From assembly GCA_028554645.1 (NCBI GenBank), contig JAQOOI010000018.1, positions 1,302,001 to 1,366,000 on the forward strand: a DNA stretch of 64,000 nt. The letters run 5' to 3'. Positions within the stretch are counted from its first letter, which is position 1; each line of letters begins with the position of its first letter. The DNA is from Omphalotus guepiniiformis (taxonomy: Eukaryota; Basidiomycota; Agaricomycetes; Agaricales; Omphalotaceae). Of this stretch, positions 10,982 through 24,261 are shown one piece after another. Made by a program: the position numbers and the translations under genes. The notes beneath the pieces are model-generated. The model was given only the letters and a program-made list of their open reading frames with translations. It made no database searches and was not told the DNA's origin.

Positions 10982-13900
10982 TCAAATCGCAGACCCCAAA
11001 ACACTCTCATCAATCTTAATCCCCTCATAAACATGAAACGTCCTAACATGCGTAGGTTCAACAACACTATACCCAGGCGGAGCAATACTTTCTCTCCTCC
11101 TATCCCTATCCCTATCCCCGCCCGCACCCGCACCCGCACCCAAAACCCCAGACCCAGACCCAACACCCCCTGCTCCACCACCGTACATCCCACCTCCATC
11201 CCCTAGATACCTCGCATGTAGATACCTCGCAGGATCTTCAGCTGCGACTACACCTGCAGCTGCGGCTGAGCCTATGGCAGCGCCCTCATTCAAATCAGGA
11301 ACAGATTCAAACCCAGGTAAAATCGTATTAATCGTCATCGGATCAGAAGAAACACTATGTGTTCTCTGTCGACCCCAGGCTTGAATCGGGACTGTAGAGT
11401 TCGAGGGTGGATGTCCATTCCCACCTGCAGTTTTCTCTTCCGACCCCGACCCAGAGACTTGAGATTGAGCGGTGGATTCGGGAGCGTCTAGTGGCCAAGC
11501 AAAGTGATGTCGGAGTTCACTAGAATCAAAAAAAAAAACGTACGTCAAACATTAAACATTAAACATTTACGAAAGACTCGGAGAGAAGAAACTCACAATT
11601 GATACTCCCACATAGCTTCCCTCGCATCGCTCGACACAGAAGAAACCGAAAACACCGAATTACGATCATCAGCGTCACGCTCTCGGTCGCGCGCCGCTCG
11701 GTCACTAGTAGTAGTAGGTGTATGTGCGGCGATTGCATTAACCGTATGTTGCGTGCTCACAGAACCAGACGAACCACCAGATCTACTCGGTAAAACCATC
11801 ATCGTCGTCGTCGTCGGTGGCGGTGGGTCAAACCTTTGATACAAGAACCTAACCGCCAACCAAAAAAACCCATTAGTCCCAGTCCAAAAAAAACCACGAA
11901 AGTCACCAAAAAAACCAAGTACTAACCCTTCATACTCCCAAAGTGCCTCCAAAACCCCCTCCTCCTCAACATCCCCATCCTCAACTTCAGCAATCTCAAC
12001 AGCATACTCCCCAAGCGCAGCTCTACACCCCAAAAGCACCTTCGCATGCCTACTCGCATGAGCTTTAATCTCACCCTTCGTCATAGGTAAAAACGTAGAA
12101 GGCCATAAAACAAGTCCAGGTGATAAATCCAACAACGTAGATTCGGATTCGGAAGTCGTTGATAGTGTTGTTGTTGATGGTGAGGGTGATAATGGGTGTG
12201 GCCCGTATGGGGGAGACGTTGGTGTGGATGAGGATGAGTATAACGAGGGGGATGTGGAGGAAGATACGGAGGATGATGAGGATGAGGATGACGTTGAGGA
12301 TGAAGAGGTAGAGGCGGTATAGGATGGGATAGGGGTAGTAGTCGACGTTGGCGTCGTCGCGCGTGATTCAGCACTAGCTGATGCCATTATTGCCACATCA
12401 TGACGTTCAAAATCAAACCCGGCACCGCCTTTCTCTTCTTTCCTTCTCTCCCCTCCTACTCCTACCTCTCCACCCTGTCCCGCCCCCGCCCCCACACCCG
12501 CCCCCGCTCCCGCTCCCACACCCGCAGCACCAACCTCCTCCAAGCCCTGCTGCTGCACACCAACCGGCGGAGCAACAGTCAAATGCATAGTCCTAACCTC
12601 ACTCGAATGCCCAAAAACACCCTTCATCATCTCAAGTAAAAACTCAGACGGACAAAGATGTATCCCAAATTTAAGATTCATCAAATGCTCAAACAACTTT
12701 TCGAGTTGTTTTGAGGCTAGCATTTGGTCGTTCCAGAATTGAGATTCGACGGTTGGGATTGGGATGGGTATTGGGGATAGGGAGGTGTGATGTGTTCGGG
12801 TGGGGGTGGGAGTGGCGGTGGGAGTGTGCGTTTGGGATTGGGATTGGGATTGGGGTTGGGATTGGGATTGGGGGTGTGGTCGTTGTCCGACCGGAGGTTG
12901 TGGTAACTGTCTTCTCCCACCACTTCTAGGAGAAACCATCTCCTTCCCCTTTCCACTCAACGTAGCCGTATCCGAAGCTTCACCCTCCCCTTCACCCTCC
13001 TCCCTCCCTCTATCTCCATACAAATCATAAAGCTCTCCTTCCTCCACCCCCTCTTCTTCAAGTCCCGCACTTGCGTTATCCCTCTGCGAACCTCCATCAC
13101 TCATACCCACACCCACACCCACACTCATATCAAGAGCAGGCTTCCCATACGGGAAAAAAACATGATCATCAATCAACTCAACCCTCCCTCCAACCGTCAA
13201 AACCCTACAAACCTCCCTCAACACAAACTCCCATTTATCATACGATATCGCATACGTCAAATTCGCAAGTCGTACCATATCAAAGGATTCATTCGCGAAT
13301 GGTAGTGGGGCTTTTAGGCTGCGGGGGAGAGGCCAACGCGTCAGATGCTTCGAATACGGAGTGGGAGTGGAAAGAGGGGAGGAACTCACAAATTCCCTTT
13401 AACAAACTTAATATTATCCAAAACCCCATACCTCCCCGCCAAAACTCTAACATTCTTCAAAACATCAACCATATCAAACCCAGTAACCTTTGTCCCATAG
13501 CCTTTCCAAGCCATAGCAGCTTCAAGTACCCAATACCCCTGTCCACATCCAAGATCAAGCACAGTCGCTGGTGGGTCATTCCCATAATGATGAAAAGAAG
13601 GTGTATTGGTTGTATTGAGACGACGGAGGAGGTTTTGTGTGTGGTGGTCGCTGTGGGGATGAATAAATAAGAAATCAGAAATCAGAAATGAGGAATAAGG
13701 GGAAGGAGAAAGGGAAGGGGGGACCTCACCTATCAAGTAATACAGCATCATACGGATCAAGTGGGTACATCCCAACTTTCGAACTATACCTCCTCAACCA
13801 CTCCGTATTCTCTCTATTCGGAAATTTATCAATATCCCCTTCCCCTTCCCCACCAACGTCTCCCACTCGTTCATCATCTACATCACCCTCACGCTGTAAC

Positions 13901-15597
13901 CGTCTCCTCAATAAAAGCTGCCCTTGAAATTTCTCCTCAGATTGTCCGGGCCAGCTCCCTGAGCTAGTAGTGCCCGTACCCGTACCAGCGCTGCTCACGA
14001 GTGACGCCCTACTAGGTTCTTCCACGACTCTCCCACCACCACTACTTCCCCCTCCTCCTCCTCCTCCTCCGCTGCTGTTGGTGTTGGTACTCGCAGTACT
14101 ACCAACCGCACTAACCTTCCTCCTCGGAATCGTAATACCCATAAACCTCGCTCCAGAACTCGAAGAAGACGTATCCGTATCAACCGAAAACACATTCGAT
14201 CCCGATCCCGTACTCGCGCTCGCGCTCGTACTCGTGCTCGTACTCATCATCGACGGTCTCTTTCGATTAAACTTGATCGGAGGGGAAGACGGGTGTGCGC
14301 GTGAGCGTGAAGATGGAAATACGAACGTATCGGTGCTTTTGCTAGCACCATTCCCATTCATAGATGAGTTCGAGCTTTGTGGCGATATCGGTGATTTCAG
14401 TTGGTTGGAGGAGGATGAGGAGGTGGAGGTGGAGGTGGTGGAAGTAGTAGGTGCTATCCTCAAAGGGTACATTCTGGGAGGTACAACCGCCCCCGCACCC
14501 TCTCCAACCATCATCACAGAATCCCTACCCTCATCTCCACTCCCCGTCGATACCCACAGATCCCTCTCTCTCTCCTTTCCCTTATCCTTCTCCTTTTCCT
14601 TCTTTTTCTTGAAATTAAACTTTGTAGGACCAGTCGATCTCGAAGGTCTAGCCCTTGATCTAGAGGAAGGATATACAAATGCCGGTTTAACATCTACCCC
14701 TCCCGCCGCTGCCGCCGACGCCGCCGGTAATCTCGAATTCGATTCTGATGATCCTGATCCTGATCCAGAAGACGAAGAAAAAATCGACGCTGGGACGTTC
14801 ACCGTCGTTGATGATGGCGAATCAAGTCGTGAAGACGACATCGAAGAAGTATCAGAAGAACATTCCGAGTAGGATGGTTGTGGTGGGTAAAGTACGATGT
14901 TTCTTTTCTCGTCTATAATGAGACTCGAGCCTAGGGGACTTGAAATTGGAGTTGGAGTTGCGATTCTTGGGGAGGAAAGTGGATCGGATACGGACGACAC
15001 GTAGGAGAATTTCGCGTGCGAATGAGGGTTAGTGGATGTTGTTGAAGAGACAGCTGTCGAAGACGTGGCTCGTGAACTAGCTGTAACAGGATAAGCACCG
15101 TTCGTACTCGTGCTCGTACTCGCAGTCGCTGTGTATGCGGGAGAAGCAGATCTAGAGGATGTAGATGGCTGGAAATTGGACGACGACGCGGAGTCAGGAT
15201 TGTATAAACTAGCATTCGTAAAGCCAGGAATAGGTGACCAGCGTGATTTCGCGGCTGCCGCATCGTCTAGGAGTGATAGATTATATGCTCTATGTGATGG
15301 TGAAGCGCAGGAATCTGAACTTGGGAAACGAGTCGGACGACGTAGAGGAGATTCTGCTCGCGATGGGTAGTCACGTGCTACGATGTCAAACGCGTCTGAA
15401 TCGTAGCGTCCAGCATCCGGAGCAGAGTAACTCTGTAGCGAACCATTTTGTGGTGGTGAGGCTGATGTTTTAATTTCAGGAAGACCAATCTTCAACGCTG
15501 CCTTTATCGACCTCGTCGTCTTGGACGGTTTACTAGCTGAAGGAGGTTTAGCAGGCGCTTGAAGTCGTTTTCTTCCTGCTGCTGTTCTAGACGACAT
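10982..15597 (-). CDS. Large SAM-dependent methyltransferase with a long disordered N-terminus
   Basis: Four exons (15597-13730, 13650-13390, 13318-11597, 11519-10982) join to 4,389 nt, or 1,462 aa, with GT-AG introns of 79, 71 and 77 nt. The first 600 residues are Ser/Thr/Pro-rich and low-complexity (SKTTRSIKAALKIGLPEI near the start) and look disordered. The class I Rossmann methyltransferase begins near residue 620. Motif I is VLDLGCGQGYWVLEAA, the acidic end of beta-2 is VTGFDMVDV, and a later part reads FANESFDMVRLANLTYAISY, then VLREVCRVLTVGGRVELIDD, as in Methyltransf_11/25 folds. The fold is interrupted by long Ser- and Gln/Pro-rich insertions before the final part near LRHHFAWPLDAPES. 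Similar large methyltransferase-domain proteins are widespread in basidiomycetes; substrate unknown. Long antisense frames here come from GC-rich composition. The start MSSRTAAGRKR is the first ATG of the frame. Confidence 0.85.
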
Positions 15598-18500
15598 TGG
15601 AGAAAAGGAAGAAGAGAAGGATTATAGCTGGGAAGAAGAAATTAGAAACATTACGAATGAGTAGTAGTATTTCAAGTAAATCTTGAGCTTCTTTTTCTGG
15701 GTGTGGCATTGGAGAAGTTTACATTCTTACAGATTCTTACAGATTCTTGCCCATCGGTCCTTCGGCGTCTCCCGATAAACGGTTACACCGGACGCGGGAT
15801 TTCCAAGGCACTACTTTACCCGAAGCTTACAAGTGGTGCTACGTTGGTCCTTTCCCCCTCCATGGTCCATCGTTGTATTGCATTTGACAGATGTAATGTA
15901 TGTATCAATAACAATTCAAACAATTCATATCTACCATATCTATGCATCAAACTTTATTCCAGGTTTTTCTATTCCACCTATCCATCACAATTCATCTATC
16001 GTTCGTTTAGTACTACCCGCACAACCCACAGCAGAAACAGAAAACAGAATCATTCTTGTATTCAAGCGCGCGCTGCCTGAGGCTGAGAGCCGCATTGACC
16101 AAGGTCACTCCATTGAAATTCCTTTATCAGAATCTCACCAATTCTCACACTAAAATCAGATGGTGTGCGGTTCACTTTTTCAGTGCCAGGGTACTAAGGT
16201 TCGAGATAAGGACCCCCCCTACGGCTGCTTGAACTTTCTTTCGCATTCTAATCTCGGTCTTCGTTCAAGTTAACTTTGAAGCTAACCCCCACCAATGACC
16301 ATCCCAAGGCATGTACTGTACTCGTACCATTTTTTCTGACCAAGGGAAACTAAGTTCCAGCTGCGCCGAGATCTGTTATGACCAACCGAAGAAGAATAGC
16401 AAAAAAGCTTATCGTCCAATAAACAATCGTTCTGCCATCATTGGATTTGGGATAATTTTTGGCCTAACGATTCAATTTGCATTGGGCTGCGGGCAATGGA
16501 CCGTCCCTGGCGCTCAGTGACTGTAAGGCCGGCGGGTAAGTACATAGTACATATGTATCATTAGACGACGACGTCTCGAATGATTACTCTGCTTTTAGAC
16601 GCGGACTCAATGTTCAACGGGATAGTCGCAAATCCCGAGTGTACACAAATAGTGACTATACACATAGACCACTTGCCACTTGGGTACAATTGCTGTGGAG
16701 TGGGGAGAACCATGTGGCTTCGAATTCATAAATGAAGGAACCACGGGAAAGAGACTCGACCGCTGCCGCTGAAAGAAAACTTGTGGTCCTGGAAAGGAAA
16801 GGGATTGAATTCCATCCGAGTCCCATCTCTTATATCCGACCGCTGTGTCCGGCTGTATCAGTGTATGTATCCGATATCGTACGTACCCGGAATTGAATCT
16901 TCCCACTCACTCACTCACTCACTCACACTCACATATTGTATGTAACTCTGAGTCTTTATCGGAGGATCGGGTGCTGTGCTACTGCTGTACTATGTAAGTA
17001 CTAAGATCTTACTTATGTTACTTATAGATCGATATCAAGGCTAACCTACCCGCTCTCCCCTGAACCTATTACAAAAGGCCGCTTAGACCATAGCATACAT
17101 CTCATCGTACGCGGTCTCCTGCTTCCAGTGCCCCACTCACCCGCAACTATACATCCACCGACATCGAGCTATGCACACGCACACGCACACACATATTCCG
17201 AGTCTTCCATTTCACTACATACATACATAATACATCGCATCGCGGAACCTCAGGCCCAGGGCCCAGGGGCTACGTATACGTTATGCGGATGTATGGTAGT
17301 TTGGTATCACCGATGGTTATATCGCGACCTCGGAGCGCCTGTGAGGAACGAGTACTGTTTGCAGGGGAACTCGGAGGGGTATTAACAAGAAGGAAGGAAC
17401 GAAGGGGTGCTTAGACTTGAGTTTAGGAGCTGGCCCGGGGAGGGGAAGAGGGAGGGAAAGAGGGAGGGAGGGGGAGACTTGATGTTAACTATGGTATCGA
17501 TATAGCTTGAAGATTCGCGCGCCGAAGGGCTGAAGGGTTTGCTTCGAATCAGTGAAAGATACCGTCTACGCTCGTTCATATTCGTAAAGGCCGTAGGGGC
17601 CACGGTGACGATCAACAACGTTCATCTTTTGAACCCTAGCTCTATGTACATTGTATACTATACCCGTATGTCACGTATGTAGCTGTAGCTTTCTATACAA
17701 TGGATCGGTTGAACGTACATACTGACCCAGGAGCCTAGTGTCGAACGCTCAGATCTATACTATATCTACATGCGCCGTATGTACTTATATACATACCTGG
17801 CATGGAGTCTCAGTGATTCATTCTTTACTTACTTACTTACTTACAGTTGAACCCAACCATAACAATCTAAGACCCCACGCTCAGAATCGAGTCGGAGTCA
17901 GAGTCAGTCAGTAGATAATCGATGTACATCGTACGTATACATATACAAATCCTGCTGCCAGTGGTCCTCCTCCCAAGTTGTCCTCGTACTCAAGTCGGTC
18001 GAACGAGCGACTTGACTCGGAAAAACAAATATTGAAAAAATGTTTTCAACGCTGAAATAATACTGTAAACTCTCGGGTTCCAATTCGGACTCGGTGAATC
18101 AGGGTTCGGAACCAAAAGACAAATTCATGTCAAAACTTACTTGCTTAGCGCGCGCTTGGTACATACATACTTATCGAATTCGATTATCATCTTAGTTTCC
18201 GTTTTATAGATGATCCACTTGGTGGCCCTGAGCGCTTGAGCATCCGCTCCAAGCAGCTCCAACTTCCAAGCGCCTCCCCACTGGCCACCGGCCACTGCTG
18301 GCTAACAGTAAGCAAGTAAGTAAGTAAGTAAGTAGGCTAGATATGGAGTCCCTCTAGTTTACTCTGGTACTCTGGGGTACTCTAGCGTACCGCGTTTCCC
18401 GGGACGGCAATCTAGGTAGAATTTCAACACTGGTACGGTTCTACTTATCCGGGTTTTAATAGCTCACTCACTTAAGTACGCTGTATCATGATGTAGGCCG

Positions 18501-21500
18501 GGGCGGGCCTCAGACCAGCCGACCAACCGATCTTGGCCAGAGTCCGAGTCTACTCGACTTCGACGTGAGAGTAACGAGTCTGTGTGGACGCGTGATGTCG
18601 ATGATGATCCATATTGTGCGTGATTGAATCCATCATGAGTCCGAGTCTATGTATGTAGTACATACTGTACATAGGCTATGTAAAAGCAAAGCTTTGGATC
18701 ACCTTCCGACTTCCACACCATCATATCATGTCATTCTATGTAAGCTCGAAGTTGTCTTCAAGGTTCCAAATAGATACTAACCTACCTACGAACAACTTCA
18801 AGAGATATCAAAGAACTCACAGATGGATGCCAAGATATCTCGATAGATAGAAGGCCCCGTGAATATTAATTGGGAACTCTAATCTCGGAGTTGTATTCAT
18901 AACTTGAAGAGTGTCCACTGACACTTACTTACTCCTGAACGATACCGTTTGCCTACCTACTTACCTCCCCTACCTATGAGGTTTAGTTCAATCGTACGCC
19001 AGAGACCCGCCTTAAGTAGGTATCTGTAGAACTCAATACAATACAACCGTCTTTCCTTCGGCGAATTGGTGATTGAAGTGTACGGTATGAGTAGGCCGTA
19101 CTTATTCATTGTAACCCATCTCCGAGTCTCATTGTTCAACTCCAAGCCCGAGCCCGAGTCCAACGAGTCAATTCCATCGTTTCGTTCTCCGAGTCCGAGT
19201 CCGAGTCTGCTTTCAAGTTCTTCTCTCCTTCCGATCTCCGAGAAAAATCACAGTAAGCACATACTTACTTACTTACATCATAAACATACCATCTTGAGCT
19301 CAAACCTCAAGTAAGATTCGAACTCGGAGGACATTGCTTGCATCAACGGTTCTCCCGCCCCACTGTACATGTAAGTACTTATACTTATCGAACCTCCGGA
19401 CCCGTTCATTCATCATCATCATCATATCATCAGCGAGAACCGAGAATCGAGGATCAATGCATCAGGACCCAGCCTGCCTTCTCCCGATGAAGTGAAAAGT
19501 TATCATAGACTCCACCAGTGGAAGATAAAAGAAAGATCGGGGACCTAGTACAAGATGAACCCCTAGACATCTCCCGGGCCACTCTCCAGTCTCCGGAATA
19601 CCGCTACTTACCGCTACAGTACCAGCTCCGATGTTTCTGTTTCTGTTTCTGTTTAACTGAGGCGGGGCGGGTGGAAGGGGCAGATACTTAAATGCTAGAC
19701 TGAACTGAACTGAGAGAATAGACATACGAAGGCCCAGAGTTAATGACACAGGATAGACTTTGTAAGGTAAGTAGTCGGAATGAGGGTACTTACTGTTCAA
19801 GTTCAGTGCACGCAGCCTGACTCGGAGTGCATCCCTAGCACTATGTACTGTAGCCTCCACCCTCCGAGTTCAAGTCCTAATGAGGGAATACCAAACTTTG
19901 AATGAATGAATGAATTCAATGAACAATGAACAATGAACAATGGTTGATGTGATTTGGTTTGATTCCTCGATTCTTTGATGTTCTTCAACTTGACGTACTA
20001 CAACATAACACATACCATGGATCATGACATAGGGGCCCGAACATTCAACTTTGATTGATTCATCGTGTCTCGTGTCTGTTCTATCTTTCTGTTCTGTTCT
20101 GTTCTGTTTTCCGCCGTTTTCTAGACCTCGTTTGTTTGTTCCGAGTTCGTTCGTAAGTTCGTAAGTTCGTGAGTACTACTGACTTCGTGAGTGAATTCGC
20201 CGCATAGCCTCAGACTATGTAGGAGTCTCAAAGGAGTCTATAGAAATCCGCATCAAACTTTCGTTTTCATCGCAATAGGTACTTACTTACTTACTTGCGA
20301 ATTATATAGCAGACCCGGCCAAGGGCTTTTTCATCATCATTATCAGATTCAGTGGAGCACTAGCTGCAATTCTGAATCATTGTGAGTATAAGCGTAAGTA
20401 ACACGAAGCCGAGCGATTTGCCAGCAGATTACTTACTGTACTGTACTAACACCCGGGGAATATCCTCTCGCCGACAAGAATCGAGAAGAGAAGAGAAGAA
20501 AGGAATACGAGACTGTGACGACGGCCCTACATGGATCATGGATCATGGACCTTGGGCCCTCGGCCTTGCCCTTGAGTACCATCGAGAATCAAACGTCAAA
20601 CCTTTATTGACGTTTCCGGAACGAACAACGAACGAACAACGCATAATGTCCAATGTCTGTAGATGTCTGTTCGTCTGTTCGCTGTTAGGACCCTACAGAC
20701 AGACAGACATTTAGAATGTGATGTGAGTTGCGCAGTTACCTTGAACGGTCAGGAGGAACGGTAGATACATACATAGCCTCGAATCTAATCGCTGCCAGTT
20801 CATCAGAGTTCATCTCGCGTCAATCAACAGAAGCAGAAGCCAAGTCAAAGTCATTGAAGCTTATTGAAGGACGAGGAGGGCCGAGGACGTGAAGGACTCT
20901 AGGATTGGGATATTCGGGAAGAGAGAGAGAGAAAGGGGCAAGGGGTCGACGGGGTACAACTGGACACGGAAGTGTGACTGAGGGACGTCTGGCTTACAGT
21001 GTAAGTATGTACAACGTCGACAGCTGGGTCGAAAGATATGTAGATCAGAAAGTGTGGTAAGGATATAATTAAATGTAGTACATACACACCTGGGCCGCCG
21101 CGAAATACCCCAGTCCAGTCAGGTCCAGTCCCGGAATTCAGATCGCCACCGTATCATCGACATCTTCCGGCCTATCCTCGAAAACGCGTAGTACTGGTGA
21201 ATGCGCAACCGAGTATGGAATTCCCGCCCTCGTGAGTCCGAGTCGTATGGCCAAAAAGCAAAATGAAACGCTAAACTTGTTATCTCTCTTCGTTTGCGTG
21301 ACAATGGATTACCGGTACCTTCAATCGTCCCGGTCAGTGTCAGTGTCAGTCAGTGTGCACGATTGTCCACGTACCACGTACCAACCCCACCTAAAACCCG
21401 AAATTACCTAAAAAGGAAAAGAAAACTCTAGACCCCCTATACAAATACGATTAACGCCACAGTGGCACACTTGACAAACTCATGATGATGAGAAAAAGAA

Positions 21501-21707
21501 ACCCGAAGATCAATGATTTCTTTTACCAATGGCAGAAGGTTATTAGACAAGACTCAAGATAACATACAGGATCACTGATACCCCCCCTCTTCCTCTTCTT
21601 CCCCACCAGCAAAACCCCCCTTCTTGCCTTCTTGCCTTCCTTTCGTTCTCGTCGCTGGATATACTTACTATCTTGATTCTTGAGCTTGAAGGGGCGACTC
21701 AGCGAGG
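15598..21707. other. Gene-free interval of about 6 kb rich in microsatellites
   Basis: I find no protein family, convincing multi-exon gene or tRNA here. The sequence is studded with cttacttac or gtaagtaag runs (17826-17845, 18308-18333, 18926, 19262, 20280), gagtccgagtccgag runs (19145-19210), a cactcactcact run (16905-16927), gtttctgtttctg (19625) and tacatac runs. It carries the upstream regions of the divergent methyltransferase and ammonium-transporter genes. Long non-coding transcripts cannot be excluded. Confidence 0.6.
21280..21674. promoter_or_regulatory. GATA-type sites upstream of the ammonium transporter
   Basis: Three sites that fit nitrogen-regulator GATA-factor cores lie within 430 bp of the ATG: TTATCT at 21280, AGATAA at 21557 and TATCTT at 21669. 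Fungal ammonium permease genes are commonly activated by AreA/Nit2-type GATA factors under nitrogen limitation. The motif is short, so chance occurrence is possible. Confidence 0.4.
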
Positions 21708-23940
21708 ATGGTGAATGTAGCTTACGACTCTTGTGAGTACTCGAAGCTTATCTGCCGTTTCGTTTCTCACACTCACACTCACTCTGAATCGTACTATCGT
21801 AGCGGGCTCTTTGGAGGTACCGAATACCACTACAGGCGAAACGATTGTTTATAACCCTGGTGATATTGCTTGGGTGTTGGCTTCGACTGCGTTGGTATGG
21901 ATTATGGTACCTGGTGTTGGGTACTTTTATTCTGGTCTTTTGAGGTATGTGGGTCCTGGGGAGGGGGGTATATGCGCTTTATCTACGCGTGGAGGACTGA
22001 CCCTTGGTTTGTTTCGCAGGAGAAAAAATGCATTGTCGATGATTTATCTTAGTATGATGACTATAGCTGTTGTTTCATTCCAAGTAAGTTATTCCGAATC
22101 TATATGTTTTCGTTACACTTATACAACGCCCTTATCAGTGGTTCTTCTGGGGTTTCTCATTGACATTCAGTGAAACCGGAGGTCCATTCATAGGCGACCT
22201 AAGTCAGTATTATATCATATCAAATCGAGAGTACACCACTAATCAATCACCATAACTCTAAAATACTTCGGCCTCAAAGGCGTCCTAGAACAACCTTCAA
22301 TCGGTAGTACACGTATCCCATCCCTAGTTTTCTGCGTCTACCAACTCATGTTCGCAGCCATAACGTACGTCCCCCTCCCCCCATCCCTCCCCCGTCCAAC
22401 CCATCTAACCCCTTCCCCCTTCCGCTTCGCAGCCCAATGCTCGCAATCGGCGGCTTCGCCGAACGCGCCCACCTCGGTCCCCTCCTCCTATTCGTCTTCG
22501 CCTGGTCAACCCTAGTCTACGACCCAATAGCCTGCTGGACCTGGAACCCCAACGGCTGGTCCTTCTCCCACGGTTCATACGATTTCGCCGGTGGAACTCC
22601 TGTTCATATATCCTCCGGTACAGCCGCCTTGGCAATTTCTGTTTATCTGGGTAAGAGGAAGGGCTATGGGACGGAGGCATTGGCGTATAAACCGAATAAT
22701 ACGACGTATGTTGTGTTGGGGACACTTTTTTTGTGGTTTGGATGGTTTGGGTTTAATGGTGGGTCTGCGCTTGCGGCGAATTTGAGAGCGGCGCAGGCTT
22801 GTGTTGTTACGAATTTGGCGGCTAGTGTTGGGGGTCTCACTTGGATGTTTTGGGTGGGTGTTTCCTACTGAACTTTTTTGTGAGGGTGAGCAAGGGTACT
22901 CACGAACGAGTTTTTTTGGTGGTAGGATTATCGTATTGAGAGGAAATGGTCAGCTGTGGGATTTTGTTCTGGTGCTATCGCTGGACTTGTAGCGATAACG
23001 CCTGGATCAGGATTCGTTGGTTCTCGTGAGTGTTTTCTTTTGGTTTCCCATATGGCGCATACACCCCACCTCGCATTATTAACCCAGATGTGGTTTTCTT
23101 TCTTTCTTAGCCGCTGCGGTTTTATTCGGTTTTATGGCAGGTACAATATGTAATTTCGCAACTCAACTCAAGTTTTTCTTCGGCTACGATGATTCGCTTG
23201 ATGTATGTCTCCCTTCCCTCCCCCTTTCCCCCTCCCCCTTCCTCCCCTCCTATCCACCCACCCCCACACCCCCCTTACCCCCTTACCACCGCTGATGCAC
23301 CCCCCCTCCCAAAGGTCTTCGCCTCCCACGCGATAGGCGGCATAGTAGGCAACATCCTAACAGCCCTCTTCGCACAAGCCAGCGTAGCCCACTTTGATGG
23401 ATTCACGGAAATTCCTGGAGGTTGGTTAGATCATCATTATATTCAGTTGGCGTGGCATGTTGCGGATAGTTGTGCTGGGTTTGGGTATTCGTTTGGTATG
23501 ACTGTGAGTTTGAGTTCCGAGTTCCCCCTTTTCCTTCCTTTTCCTTCCTCCTTGTGTCTCCGTTCCTGTTTTCCTCCCCGGACCGTACTTGTGGTTTGGA
23601 TTCGAGGTGGCACGGCACGGCTAACACGCGCGCCCCTCCCTCACAGACCCTAATCCTATGGACAATGCATTACCTCCCAGGACTCAGGATACGTATCTCG
23701 AAGGACGATATGACAACGGAGAGTGTTGGGATTGATGAATCTGAGATGGGAGAGTTTGCGTATGATTATGTTGGGGTTGAGTCGGAGCTTCGACATGGCC
23801 CAGGTGGGCATGAAGGGGGGTATGGTGGGACGGGTGCGGCGACGACGACGGGGGTTGGGCTTGGACTTGGGGGAGAGGAGATGGGGTATGTGGGGTATGT
23901 TAAGGAGAGGGGGAGTTCGGGGAGTGCGGGGGGTGTCTGA
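21708..23940 (+). CDS. Ammonium transporter (AMT/MEP family)
   Basis: Ten exons give 1,494 nt, or 497 aa. Exons: 21708-21732, 21803-21944, 22020-22083, 22139-22202, 22262-22364, 22433-22853, 22926-23025, 23111-23202, 23315-23503, 23647-23940. The product is a polytopic plasma-membrane ammonium permease. Hallmarks are VPGVGYFYSGLLRRKN, AERAHLGPLLLFVFAWSTLV, DFAGGTPVHISSGTAAL (with the pore-region His), GWFGFNGGSALAANLRA, FASHAIGGIVGNILTALFA and GFGYSFGMTTLILWTM. The cytosolic tail after 23750 is Gly-rich, like Mep2-type C-terminal regions. Length fits the family. One intron (22203-22261) would need an AA instead of AG acceptor to keep the conserved KYFGLKGVLEQPS segment. The nearest AG, at 22278-22279, is in frame but deletes about six residues. 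Exon 6 switches abruptly from C-ending to G/T-ending codons near 22620. Confidence 0.94.
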
Positions 23941-24261
23941 AGAGAGGGAAGGGAAGTGGGTGGGGGTGGTAGATGAGGAGGATGGGGTGCTGTATGTATG
24001 TATGGATTCTTGATATCCTCGGATCCCGTTTTTGTCTTGTTTTGTTGTAGTTAGTTATCTACTTAGTTATGATGTTCATGATGTGTTTGTGTTTTTATGT
24101 ATGGAGGTTTGCTTTGCAGTTGTGTTGAGCTTGAGGTGGTGGGAGTATGTACGTGCATACGCATACATTCGTTAGACTTTTTATTTATTTTATTTTGACT
24201 CGTAGGTAGGTAGGTATATGTGATCCATCATAAGCTTTTGACGGACGTACGGACGATTCAT
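23941..24261. other. 3' region of the ammonium transporter
   Basis: About 320 bp of T/G-rich plus-strand sequence with tttattttattttg near 24187. It probably holds the polyadenylation region; no gene is seen. Confidence 0.5.

Noticed and set aside
12836..12882. Interstitial telomeric repeat because of gggatt units
   Set aside because: The units vary (gggattgggattggggttggg), lie inside a coding exon, and do not match the usual fungal TTAGGG register.
13970..14872. A 300-codon open frame on the plus strand inside the methyltransferase gene
   Set aside because: It is antisense to a Ser/Thr-rich coding exon; the composition is Leu/Pro/Val low complexity, produced by GC-rich codons on the other strand. 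No family similarity.
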